Shown: positions 44,925-52,161 of the stretch, one piece after another
How positions within the stretch are numbered: the stretch's first letter is position 1
Layout of the letters: every line of letters starts with the position of its first letter
Assembly: GCA_011391215.1 (NCBI GenBank)
Contig: JAABQX010000007.1
Location: 1 to 52,161 of the forward strand
Source: Rhodocyclaceae bacterium
GTDB taxonomy: Bacteria > Pseudomonadota > Gammaproteobacteria > Burkholderiales > Rhodocyclaceae
Length of the DNA: 52,161 nucleotides
Direction of reading: 5' to 3'
Position numbers and translations under genes: made by a program
Notes under the pieces: model-generated
Told to the model about the DNA's origin: nothing
The model's database searches: none
Seen by the model: only the letters and a program-made list of their open reading frames with translations

Positions 44925-44948
44925 GCCGTCCCGCCAGCGCCGACTATT
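44925..44948 (-). repeat. 24-bp dispersed motif upstream of the Mrp/MBX operon
   Basis: One mismatch. It ends 14 bp before the FNR-type palindrome, in the intergenic region. Confidence 0.9.
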
Positions 44949-44961
44949 AATGCGACGATGT

Positions 44962-44975
44962 TTGATCTACATCAA
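44962..44975. promoter_or_regulatory. FNR/ANR-type binding site before the Mrp/MBX operon
   Basis: TTGATCTACATCAA is a perfect match to the FNR/Crp-family anaerobic consensus TTGAT-N4-ATCAA. It is centred 52 bp before the first start codon (45021). The whole operon behind it appears to be one transcription unit, so oxygen limitation probably controls it. Confidence 0.8.
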
Positions 44976-45020
44976 GCGTGCTGCCGTAATTCTGCCGCAT
45001 TGCAGCATTAGAATACGCTT

Positions 45021-45545
45021 ATGAATTTACGTGACAGTCACAACAAACCGTCAAAGGTAGGCGGTTTTACGGTTTTGTTTGTGACGCTTTTCTTTTTCTG
45101 GGTGCTACTGAATGGCTCGCTGGCTACCGATGTCCTGATCATCGGGGCGGTAGTGTCGTTCCTCATCGCGTTCTTTTTCCGCGACAAGTTGGCTTGGTTT
45201 TCCGAGTTACGTCTAACCCCGAAGGCCTTGCTCACCACGGTCGCCTACATTCTGTACTACCTCAAGGAACTGGTCTCGTCCAATCTCAACGTGGCGGCCA
45301 TCGTGATCTCGCCCGACCTGCCGGTGAAACCGGGCATCGTCAAGGTACGCACCAAGCTCAAGACTGCCATGGGGCGCATGCTGCTGGCCAACTCCATTAC
45401 GCTCACCCCCGGCACGCTAACCGTCGATATGGATGGTGAATGGCTCTACATCCACTGGGTCTCGGTTGATTCACCGGATATCGAAACCGCGACGGCCAAT
45501 ATTGTCGGCGGCTTCGAACGCTATCTCGAGGTGATGTATGGTTAG
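45021..45545 (+). CDS. Mrp antiporter-like subunit MnhE/MbxA
   Basis: 174 residues. Two N-terminal helices (FTVLFVTLFFFWVLLNGSLA; LIIGAVVSFLIAFFF), then the MnhE cytoplasmic domain with VKPGIVKVRTKLKTAMGRML and NSITLTPGTLTVDMDGEWLYIHWV, the family signature. It is the first gene of the operon and a membrane subunit of an Na+/H+-antiporter-like module. It overlaps the next gene by 8 bp. Confidence 0.9.
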   Translation: MNLRDSHNKPSKVGGFTVLFVTLFFFWVLLNGSLATDVLIIGAVVSFLIAFFFRDKLAWFSELRLTPKALLTTVAYILYYLKELVSSNLNVAAIVISPDLPVKPGIVKVRTKLKTAMGRMLLANSITLTPGTLTVDMDGEWLYIHWVSVDSPDIETATANIVGGFERYLEVMYG

Positions 45546-45798
45546 TTTTCTGATCACTCTGGCCGCCATGATTGCCGGCACCGCCTTTCTGCTCGCACTG
45601 TGGCGCTTCTTCCAGGGGCCCTCGGATGCTGACCGCGTCGTCGCCTTCGATACCCTGACCGTCATTTCGCTGACCGGTATTGTCCTGATCGCCTATCTCG
45701 AGGGGCGTGGCATCTATCTTGACGTTGCGCTCGTCTATGCGTTGCTCTCTTTCCTCGGCGTGATCGTCGTGGCGCGTCACCTGGAGCGCGGACTGTAA
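45538..45798 (+). CDS. Mrp antiporter-like subunit MnhF/MbxB
   Basis: 86 residues, three membrane helices, with the MnhF marks FFQGPSDADRVVAFDTLTV and YLDVALVYALLSFLGVIVVARHLERG. Small structural subunit of the antiporter module. Its stop overlaps the start of the MnhG gene by one base. Confidence 0.9.
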   Translation: MVSFLITLAAMIAGTAFLLALWRFFQGPSDADRVVAFDTLTVISLTGIVLIAYLEGRGIYLDVALVYALLSFLGVIVVARHLERGL

Positions 45799-46148
45799 TG
45801 GACTCATTGCTTCCCGTGGTCGGCAGTCTCCTTCTCGTCATCGGTGCGGCCTTCCTGTTCCTCGGTGGTCTCGGCTTGGTACGCATGCCTGACGTGTTCA
45901 ACCGCATCCAGGCCGGCACCAAGGCAACAACGCTCGGCACAATACTGTCGCTGGCCGGCTTTGCCTGCCTGCAGCCCGATTGGACGCTGAAGCTGTTTCT
46001 CATCGGCCTGTTCGTGTTATTTACCAACCCGCTGTCGTCGCAAGTGTTGGCGCGGGCGGCGCACCGTAGCGGCAGCAGCATGAGCGCCCTCACCTCTGTC
46101 GACGCCCTGGCCAAGGATCGCAATGAGCCCACAGGGAAGCCGCTATGA
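45798..46148 (+). CDS. Mrp antiporter-like subunit MnhG/MbxC
   Basis: 116 residues, three membrane helices; signature GLVRMPDVFNRIQAGTKATTLGTILSLAG and NPLSSQVLARAAHRSG. Small subunit of the antiporter module. Its stop overlaps the next start (ATGA). Confidence 0.92.
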   Translation: MDSLLPVVGSLLLVIGAAFLFLGGLGLVRMPDVFNRIQAGTKATTLGTILSLAGFACLQPDWTLKLFLIGLFVLFTNPLSSQVLARAAHRSGSSMSALTSVDALAKDRNEPTGKPL

Positions 46149-46411
46149 GCTATTTGCTGCCCGCACTGACCGGTTTGCTCTGTTTCACCATGCTGGTGGC
46201 GGCCATCGTCGCGATTCGTGACCGCAGCATGCCCGTCGCCATCCTCGCGGCGGGACTGGTCAGCCTGGTCGCCTCGGTGCTGTTCCTTATCCTCGCCTCA
46301 CCCGACGTGGCCATGACCGAAGCGGCCATCGGCAGCGGCCTGACCACCTTTCTGCTGTTCTTCGTACTGGCCCGGGTGCGCGCCGGAGAGCATGATGGGG
46401 AACAGTCATGA
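46145..46411 (+). CDS. MbhD/DUF4040-like membrane subunit
   Basis: 88 residues, three helices. ASPDVAMTEAAIGSGLTTFLLFFVLARVR is the MnhA C-terminal/MbhD pattern (the PDVA.TE...G motif with a conserved Glu). In MBX/MBH complexes this small protein replaces the end of MnhA. 4-bp overlap with both neighbours. Confidence 0.87.
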   Translation: MSYLLPALTGLLCFTMLVAAIVAIRDRSMPVAILAAGLVSLVASVLFLILASPDVAMTEAAIGSGLTTFLLFFVLARVRAGEHDGEQS

Positions 46412-47100
46412 TCAAGCGCCTCATCGCCCTGGCGTTGCTTGCTGCCGTCGGCAGCGTATTCGCCACTCTGCTGTTCGGCTACACGCCAGATGCCGTCCTG
46501 AACCTCACGGCCCGCTACTACGCTGAACATACTGCCGCCGATCTCGGTGCGGCCAACATCGTTACCGCCATTGTCGTCACCTATCGCGGCCTCGACACGC
46601 TGGGCGAGGTCACCGTGCTGTTCCTCGCCGCCTCCATCGTCGGTCTGGTATTGGCTCAGGGCACGCAGAAAAAGCCCCGTACCCCCGTCCCGGTGGGCGA
46701 ACTGCTGACCACCGGCGCGCGTTTCCTCTTGCCGATGATCCTGCTGCTCGGTGTCTATGTCTTCGTCAACGGCCACCTCACCCCGGGTGGCGGCTTCCAG
46801 GGTGGCGCCATCATCGCCTCGGGTATCCTGCTGCTGCTACTGGCTGATCCGCTCAAGCATTTCAGCCACGGCCTGATTTCTGCCATCGAATCCGTAGCTG
46901 GCGTTATTTATGTATCGATTGGCTTGGCCGGCGTGTTCCTTGCCGGCGGATTTCTCGACAACCGCATCCTGCCGCTGGGCACCCTCGGCGACTTGGCTTC
47001 GGCAGGCGCCATCCCCCTGATCTATTCGCTGATTGGCCTCAAAGTGGGTGCCGAGTTCGCCTCGATACTGGCGAGCCTGTCGGAAACGGAGGAACTCTGA
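46408..47100 (+). CDS. MbhE plus MnhB-like fused membrane subunit
   Basis: 230 residues. The N-terminal third (LFGYTPDAVLNLTARYYAEHTAADLGAANIVTAIVVTYRGLDTLGEVTVLF) matches MbhE/MnhA tail sequences. The rest is MnhB: VPVGELLTTGARFLLPMILLLGVYVFVNGHLTPGGGFQGGAIIASG. In archaeal MBH these are separate genes (E and F), so this is a fusion. It is joined to the MnhC gene by a one-base overlap. Confidence 0.88.
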   Translation: MIKRLIALALLAAVGSVFATLLFGYTPDAVLNLTARYYAEHTAADLGAANIVTAIVVTYRGLDTLGEVTVLFLAASIVGLVLAQGTQKKPRTPVPVGELLTTGARFLLPMILLLGVYVFVNGHLTPGGGFQGGAIIASGILLLLLADPLKHFSHGLISAIESVAGVIYVSIGLAGVFLAGGFLDNRILPLGTLGDLASAGAIPLIYSLIGLKVGAEFASILASLSETEEL

Positions 47101-47456
47101 TGGCCCACTTTGCCATGGCCACCGGCTTCCTGCTGATCCTGATCGGCGCCTGGGGCGCACTGACGAACCGCAACCTGCTGCGCATGATCATCGCCTTCAC
47201 CATCGCCGACAGCGGTGTCAATCTGGTGATCATTGCCGTGGGCTACATGCACGGTCGCACCGCTCCGATCCTCGACAGTGCCGTAGCCGCCGCAGATGCC
47301 GTCCAACGCATCATCGACCCGGTGCCACAGGCGCTGGTGCTCACCGCCATTGTCATCGGCGTCGGCGTCACCGCGCTGATGCTGGCCTATGTCTATCGTC
47401 TGTATGAGAAGAGACGCAGCCTCGACATCGGTGACTTTACGGAACTCAAAGGATAA
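47100..47456 (+). CDS. Mrp antiporter-like subunit MnhC (NuoK-like)
   Basis: 118 residues, three helices; NRNLLRMIIAFTIADSGVNLVIIAVGYMHGRTAPIL and DPVPQALVLTAIVIGVGVTALMLAYVYRLYEK are the MnhC/NuoK signature (the DPxPQALVLTAIVI motif). Membrane subunit corresponding to complex I NuoK and MbxG. A 16-bp gap separates it from the fused antiporter gene. Confidence 0.95.
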   Translation: MAHFAMATGFLLILIGAWGALTNRNLLRMIIAFTIADSGVNLVIIAVGYMHGRTAPILDSAVAAADAVQRIIDPVPQALVLTAIVIGVGVTALMLAYVYRLYEKRRSLDIGDFTELKG

Positions 47457-47472
47457 ATGAGAGGCTGATGCG

Positions 47473-50400
47473 ATGAGCGCCCTGTACATAATCGCCGTCG
47501 GCCTCGGCTCTGCCTTCCTGCTCGGCCTGCTGAACGAACGGCAGCGCGGACTGGCCTACATGATCACGCTGGCCGCGCTGACGATCATGAGTGCGATTTC
47601 CGCCAGCTGGCTGCTTATTTTTGCCGCGACGGGCGCACACCCGATCGACATCCTCACCGCCGGCACCCAGCCGCCTTTCGCGATCAACCTGCGCATGGGA
47701 CTGGTCGAGTCCGCACTCACACTGCTGATCAACCTGACCGGCCTGCTGGCTGCGATTCACATGGGCGACAGCCTGCTGGCCAAGGGTCGGCGTGCCATGG
47801 CGGTGTTGGTCATCGCGATCATGGCACTGTGCGGCATCGTGCTGACGCGCGACATCTTCAACCTGTTCGTCTTCTTTGAGTTGATCGTCATCGCCACCGG
47901 CGGTCTGGTACTACTGTCGGATGCAGATGACAATGGGCGCGCCGTATCCGCCGGGTTCAAGTACCTGATCGTCTCCCAGTTCATCTCCATCCTGTTGCTG
48001 ATCGGCATCATCTTCGCCTATCACGCCACCGGAACCCTGAATATCGACGGCATGGCTGAAATAGTGGGATCAGGCATCAAGCCCGAGCTTGCCACGGCCT
48101 TCTCGCTGGCCTTCTTCCTGATGTTCATCGCCGTGGTCGCCGAACTCAAGCCCTTCCCGGCGAATGGCTGGGCGCTCGACATCTACGAATCGGCGCACCC
48201 CGGCTTCTCGGCGATTTTCTCCGCCGCGACGGGCTCGGCTGCCCTGTTTGCGGTCGATAAGCTGCTGCTGATCGGCGGTGCCGACTGGCTGCCGGTCGCG
48301 ACCGGCATCGGCATCGTCACCTTCGTTGGCGCCAACCTGCTGGCACTACCGCAAACCAACGATCGCCGCCTGCTCGGCTACTCATCGATCGCCCAGACCG
48401 GACTGGTCCTCACGATACTCGGCCAGCAGGACATTCTCGGCGAACACACGCTCTTCATCGCCGGCGGTCTGCTGTTCGCCCATGCCGTCGCCAAGGCCGG
48501 GCTTTACTGGCTGTCGGATTTCGTTGCCACCCGGTCACTGACTGGCTGGGCCGCCCTGCAGGAACGGCCGCTATTGGTGTTTGCCTTCGTCACCTTCGCC
48601 GCCATGCTCGCCGGCCTGCCACCCTTCCCCGGCTTTTACGCGAAATGGGAACTGGTACATATCCTCGCTGCGGAAGGCCGCCTCGCGCTGCTGGCGCTGA
48701 TCCTGTTTGGCGCACTGGTTGAGGCCGGCTATCTGTTCCGCTGGTTTGGCTATCTGATCAAGCGCGAGCCGGATCAAGAGGTTAGCTGCAACACGGTGCA
48801 GATCATTCCTGTCTTCGCCGCCGTGCTCGCCGGCTGGGCACTCGGCTTTGTCTGGGGTGAATTGTCGGGCCACAGCAACCTGCTGCTCGTCCTGCCGCTG
48901 CTGTTTGCGCTGGCCTTCCTGTTGCTCGAGTGGGCGCCGGCCTGGTTCAAGAACACCCTCGCCATCGGCGGCATGGTCACCTTCTTCCTGCAAACCTATG
49001 CCGAATACGACCCGTTGCGCCTGATCTTCGCCGTCATCTTCATGATCGGCGGCGCGGTCACCCTGCTGGCCAGCTACCATGCCCACGGCCGGCGCATTGG
49101 CTTCTACCCGGCTGCGATGCTGATGTTCGCGGGCATGATTCTGCTGATTCGCGCCACCGATACGTTCGGCTTCTTCGCCTCCTGGGAACTGCTGACGGTT
49201 GGCTCCTACTTCCTGATCCTGCGCGGCAAGCATTCCGAACCACATGCGCTGTCCTACATCATTTTCTCGCTTGGCGGCGCGTTCCTGATCCTGACAGCCT
49301 TCGCACTCGCCGCCGCCGCCGTCCCGCCAGCACCGACTTTTGCAATTGCTTCGCTCGGTGAATTGGTACAGCCCGTCGCCCCCTGGGTGTTCCTGCTGCT
49401 CGCCGTCGGCTTCATGACCAAGACCGCTGCCATCGGCGTGCATATCTGGTTGCCTGGTGCTCACGCCGAAGCCGAGACCGACGTCTCGCCGATGGTCTCC
49501 GGCATTCTGCTCAAGGCCGGCCTCTACGGTCTGTTCGTGCTGCTGATGACGATGGGTAAACAATCTCTCTACGGCGTCGAACTCACCTACGTCATGCTGT
49601 GGATCGGCGCCATCACCGCGCTGCTCGGCAACCTGATGGCGATCTTCCAGGAAGATGCCAAGCGTCTGCTGGCCTATTCCTCAATTGGCCAGATGGGTTA
49701 CGCGATGTTCGGCCTGGCCTTGATGAACCACCTCGGCTGGCTGTTGGCGCTGATGTTCGTCATCAACCATTACATCTACAAGTCGATGTTGTTCCTCTCG
49801 GTCGGCGGCGTCGCCAAGCGCACCGGCACACGCGAGATGTACAAGATGGGCGGGCTGATCACGCTGATGCCGTTGAGTTTCATCGCCACGCTGATCGGCA
49901 TCATCGCCGTCTCGGGCGTGCCGCCGCTGTCCGGCTTCGGCGGCCGCTGGATCTTCTACAACGCCATCCTCACCGCCGACTCGCGCCTGCCGATGGTACT
50001 GATCTTCCTCGCCGGCCCGATTGCATTCCTGTATCTCTTCCGCCTCATCCATACCATCTTCCTCGGCCAACTCAAGGACGAGCACCGTCGCATCAAGGAA
50101 GCGCCGTTCTGGATCATCCTGCCACAGATGATCTACGTTGCCCTGCTGATGGTCGTCGCCGTGGTACCAGGCATGGTGCTGCGCCATGTCGATGCCTACA
50201 TCTCACGTTTCTTCCCCGAGGGCGCCTTGAACTGGGAAGGCATGAGCATCACCAGCCAGTTCGGTTACTGGAACCCGGTCGCGATCATGATCATCGTCGG
50301 CGTCATCTTCATGCTGCTGTTCTCCTGGCTGCTGTTCGTCAATCGCAAGGCGCAGAAGGTCAAGCAGTTCAACATCGTGTTTTCTGCCGAGCGGCCGTTC

Positions 50401-50625
50401 CGCCCCGAAACCACGCACTTCGCCTGGAACTTCTTCGCGCCATATCGCAAGGCGATGGGCTTCCTCGTGCAGCCCTTTGTCACCCGTTTCTGGGAAACCG
50501 TGACCGACCTGCTGCACACGGCGGCCGACATCACACGCCGCCTCTATAACGGCAACGGCCAGATCTACGCGTTCCACTTCCTGGTGTTTGTCGTGGCGGT
50601 ATTTGCAATGAAGATGGGGATCTGA
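47473..50625 (+). CDS. Fused double antiporter-like subunit (MbxH-MbxH' type)
   Basis: 1050 residues, about 28 membrane helices, made of two proton-antiporter (Proton_antipo_M) modules in tandem. Module 1 (about 1-470): FFELIVIATGG (Glu), ELKPFPANGWALDIYESAH (Lys, Glu/His), RRLLGYSSIAQTGL. Module 2 (about 500-900): SWELLTVGSYFLIL, KTAAIGVHIWLPGAHAEAETDVSP, KRLLAYSSIGQMGYAMFGL, SGVPPLSGFGGRW. The charged residues of the proton path are present in both. A long C-terminal tail (900-1050) ends in a final helix. Archaeal MBX encodes these as two genes (H and H'); here they are one polypeptide. A 24-bp motif lies in module 2. Confidence 0.9.
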   Translation: MSALYIIAVGLGSAFLLGLLNERQRGLAYMITLAALTIMSAISASWLLIFAATGAHPIDILTAGTQPPFAINLRMGLVESALTLLINLTGLLAAIHMGDSLLAKGRRAMAVLVIAIMALCGIVLTRDIFNLFVFFELIVIATGGLVLLSDADDNGRAVSAGFKYLIVSQFISILLLIGIIFAYHATGTLNIDGMAEIVGSGIKPELATAFSLAFFLMFIAVVAELKPFPANGWALDIYESAHPGFSAIFSAATGSAALFAVDKLLLIGGADWLPVATGIGIVTFVGANLLALPQTNDRRLLGYSSIAQTGLVLTILGQQDILGEHTLFIAGGLLFAHAVAKAGLYWLSDFVATRSLTGWAALQERPLLVFAFVTFAAMLAGLPPFPGFYAKWELVHILAAEGRLALLALILFGALVEAGYLFRWFGYLIKREPDQEVSCNTVQIIPVFAAVLAGWALGFVWGELSGHSNLLLVLPLLFALAFLLLEWAPAWFKNTLAIGGMVTFFLQTYAEYDPLRLIFAVIFMIGGAVTLLASYHAHGRRIGFYPAAMLMFAGMILLIRATDTFGFFASWELLTVGSYFLILRGKHSEPHALSYIIFSLGGAFLILTAFALAAAAVPPAPTFAIASLGELVQPVAPWVFLLLAVGFMTKTAAIGVHIWLPGAHAEAETDVSPMVSGILLKAGLYGLFVLLMTMGKQSLYGVELTYVMLWIGAITALLGNLMAIFQEDAKRLLAYSSIGQMGYAMFGLALMNHLGWLLALMFVINHYIYKSMLFLSVGGVAKRTGTREMYKMGGLITLMPLSFIATLIGIIAVSGVPPLSGFGGRWIFYNAILTADSRLPMVLIFLAGPIAFLYLFRLIHTIFLGQLKDEHRRIKEAPFWIILPQMIYVALLMVVAVVPGMVLRHVDAYISRFFPEGALNWEGMSITSQFGYWNPVAIMIIVGVIFMLLFSWLLFVNRKAQKVKQFNIVFSAERPFRPETTHFAWNFFAPYRKAMGFLVQPFVTRFWETVTDLLHTAADITRRLYNGNGQIYAFHFLVFVVAVFAMKMGI
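49318..49341 (-). repeat. 24-bp dispersed motif inside the fused antiporter gene
   Basis: One mismatch. Antisense to the gene, which reads it as AVPPAPTF, in a loop near residue 618 of module 2; the same PAPTF comes from the copy in res. Confidence 0.9.
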
Positions 50626-50626
50626 G

Positions 50627-51532
50627 ATGGATTTCGACTGGATGAAAATCCCCTACGCCTTCCTGACAGTCTTCATCGTCGTGAATTACGGCTTTCTGAT
50701 GACCGCGCTGATCCAGAAGATTGGCGCGCGCGCCGGTCGCCGCTATGGCATCCCGATCTGGCAGAACTACGTGGACATGATCAAGAACTACGGGCTGCGC
50801 AGTTCGATCACCCACGGCGTGATGTTCTACCTCGGCCCGGTATTTCGTCTCTCCGGCGGTGTCGGCTTGTTGCTGTTCGTGCCCTCGATCTACGGTTCGG
50901 AAATGTTTTCGAATCTCAGCTTCGCGGGCGACCTGATCCTCGCGCTCTACTTCATCTTCTTCGGCACATTAGGCATGGCGCTCGGCGCGGCCGAAAGCGG
51001 CCACCCCCATGCCGCCATCGGCATCACGCGCGGCCTGTCGCAAGTCAGCATGGCCGAGCTGCCCTTCGCCATGGCGGTTTTTTCCGTCGCCTTGCAATAC
51101 CAAACCCTATCCGTCACCGAGATCGTCGCCGCACAGCAGGGCGGCATCATGAGCTGGACGCTGTTCACCAATCCGCTTGCCGTTGCCGCCGCGATGCTGT
51201 CCTTCCTCGGCTCGATGATGCGCCCACCCTTTGATGTGGTGATCGCCCCGCAGGAAATTCCGATCGGCCCGCCGACCGAGTATCACTCGTCCTATCTGGC
51301 GCTGATGCAGACCAACCGCGTGATTTTTCCGGTGGCCAAGATCGTCATCTACATGAACCTGTTCTTCGGCGGCGCGACGAACTGGCCCGAACTGTTCCTC
51401 AAGGTCTTCCTGCTGTATCTGTTCTCGGCCTTCGTCGGCGTCTGCTTCCCGCGCTTCCGCGTCGAACAGTCGATCCGCTGGTTCCTCGTCTGGGCGGTGC
51501 CGCTCGGCATTCTTTCCATCGTGCTGGTGTAA
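50627..51532 (+). CDS. NuoH/EchB/MbxM-like membrane subunit
   Basis: 301 residues, about eight helices, complex I subunit 1 (NuoH) family. Key segments: QNYVDMIKNYGLRSS, ALGAAESGHPHAAIGITRGLSQVSMAELPFAMAV (conserved Glu), RPPFDVVIAPQEIPIGPPTEYHSSYLALM (the DxxEAxxE-like loop with Glu). It connects the antiporter modules to the hydrophilic arm. Its place right after H-H' and before the NuoB-like subunit matches MBX gene order (H-H'-M-J), not MBH. Confidence 0.92.
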   Translation: MDFDWMKIPYAFLTVFIVVNYGFLMTALIQKIGARAGRRYGIPIWQNYVDMIKNYGLRSSITHGVMFYLGPVFRLSGGVGLLLFVPSIYGSEMFSNLSFAGDLILALYFIFFGTLGMALGAAESGHPHAAIGITRGLSQVSMAELPFAMAVFSVALQYQTLSVTEIVAAQQGGIMSWTLFTNPLAVAAAMLSFLGSMMRPPFDVVIAPQEIPIGPPTEYHSSYLALMQTNRVIFPVAKIVIYMNLFFGGATNWPELFLKVFLLYLFSAFVGVCFPRFRVEQSIRWFLVWAVPLGILSIVLV

Positions 51533-51541
51533 GGGTAAGAC

Positions 51542-52161
51542 ATGAGCATGAAACCAGAACTGATGAAGAGGATGGTGAAAGGCCCGGACGGCGTCGAGTT
51601 CGAGGTCGAGCCGTTGCGCGACTACTACTGCGAGGCACCGCCGACGGTGATGCCGGCCGCTTACAGCAAGATCGTCGAAGACCTGTTCAACTGGGCGCGT
51701 GCCGAATCGCTGTGGATTCTCGGCTTCGGCACCGGCTGCGGGGCCATCGAGATGCGCCCGCTGATGACCCCGCGCTTCGATGCCTACCGCTACGGCATCC
51801 AGTGGCGGCCGACGCCACGCCAGGCCAACCTGCTGGTCATTTCCGGCTACCTGTCGGTCAAGACGCTGAAGCGCGCGATCCGCGCCTACGAGCAGATGCA
51901 GAGCCCGAAATACGTGGTCGGGCTCGGTTCCTGCACGATCAACGGTGGCATGTACTGGGACTCTTACAACACCATCAAGCGGCTTGACGACTACCTGCCG
52001 GTCGATCTTTACATCACCGGCTGCATGCCGCGCCCCGAGGCGCTGCTGGCCGGCTTCACCGACCTGAAGAAACTGATCAAGGCCGGCCAGGGTGAAGGCG
52101 CCAACAAGTACGCCGAGAACTTTGCCTGGTACAAGGCTAACCAGAAGCAAGTAATTCACGA
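51542..52161 (+). CDS. NuoB/MbxJ-like iron-sulfur subunit (3' end cut by window)
   Basis: 206 codons are visible without a stop. The NuoB fold is clear: LWILGFGTGCGAIEMRPL, KYVVGLGSCTINGGMYWDSYNTI and PVDLYITGCMPRPEALLAGF. In complex I the N2 cluster is held by two adjacent cysteines (CC), then one in GSC and one in PGC. Here the first pair reads CG, so only three of four ligands are present. Starts with GTAAGGGTAAGAC before ATG 51542. It is the electron-transfer link to a large subunit that must lie beyond the window, so hydrogenase versus other oxidoreductase remains open. Confidence 0.88.
   Translation, partial: MSMKPELMKRMVKGPDGVEFEVEPLRDYYCEAPPTVMPAAYSKIVEDLFNWARAESLWILGFGTGCGAIEMRPLMTPRFDAYRYGIQWRPTPRQANLLVISGYLSVKTLKRAIRAYEQMQSPKYVVGLGSCTINGGMYWDSYNTIKRLDDYLPVDLYITGCMPRPEALLAGFTDLKKLIKAGQGEGANKYAENFAWYKANQKQVIH

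Noticed and set aside
45009-45014. TAGAAT as the -10 box of the Mrp/MBX operon
   Set aside because: It would put the transcription start at the start codon and does not fit an FNR site at -41.5.
143-49341. Dispersed motif as a REP/BIME element or KOPS-like polar signal
   Set aside because: It does not form a hairpin, copies are not paired head to head, and orientation is mixed along a single stretch of chromosome.

Overview
The window is GC-rich and densely coded, and reads like a betaproteobacterial chromosome, most likely Rhodocyclales or a relative. The evidence for that is the order def-fmt-rsmB-DUF4390-ntrY-ntrX-trkA-trkH, an OxyR with both redox cysteines, and the joint presence of an Isp-type [NiFe] hydrogenase and an Mrp/MBX-type membrane complex. 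The taxon is inferred from gene content only. No rRNA, tRNA, CRISPR array, transposase or integrase gene was seen.

Layout. 1-2.7 kb: end of a phosphofructokinase, a rhodanese, a small secreted Ala/Pro-rich protein and a periplasmic binding protein. 2.7-12 kb (minus strand): one long operon from peptide deformylase to Trk potassium uptake, with an NtrY/NtrX-like two-component pair inside it. 12-20 kb: LysM protein, DprA, topoisomerase III, a TSUP permease coupled to an EVE protein, and a RhlE-type helicase with a long leader. 20-21.5 kb: dps behind oxyR, with an OxyR-like site between them. 21.6-35.5 kb: a coiled-coil protein and a ClpA-like AAA+ ATPase, then a 5.3-kb decayed defence island, then SYLF and GFA proteins, a radical SAM protein, a zinc-ribbon Ser/Thr kinase and an APH/AAA kinase. 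35.5-37.6 kb: an unrecognised protein and a HIT protein. 37.8-43 kb: the hydrogenase operon (small subunit, Isp1, Isp2, an unknown protein, large subunit). 43-45 kb: a DHH phosphoesterase and an ABC-2 permease. 45-52 kb: an Mrp/MBX-type operon under a perfect FNR-type palindrome, running off the window at its NuoB-like subunit.

Three things stand out. First, a 24-bp motif (core GTCGGCGCTGGCGGGAC) occurs about 15 times, in both orientations, between and inside genes. Inside genes it writes recurring peptides into unrelated proteins. It has no hairpin and behaves like a DNA uptake sequence or a small dispersed repeat. Second, a 26-bp exact direct repeat brackets the type III restriction-modification island. 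The left copy is the 3' end of the AAA+ gene and the right copy carries an orphan AAA+ C-terminus, so the island inserted at the end of that gene. Inside it the helicase, methylase and Res genes are damaged, while an MNT/HEPN pair with its own operator is intact. Third, the AAA+/coiled-coil pair and the downstream radical SAM/kinase/kinase operon may be one uncharacterised system that the island split.

Metabolically the right half points to redox flexibility: periplasmic hydrogen oxidation feeding a membrane HdrD/NarI-type module, and an anaerobically controlled ion-pumping complex.
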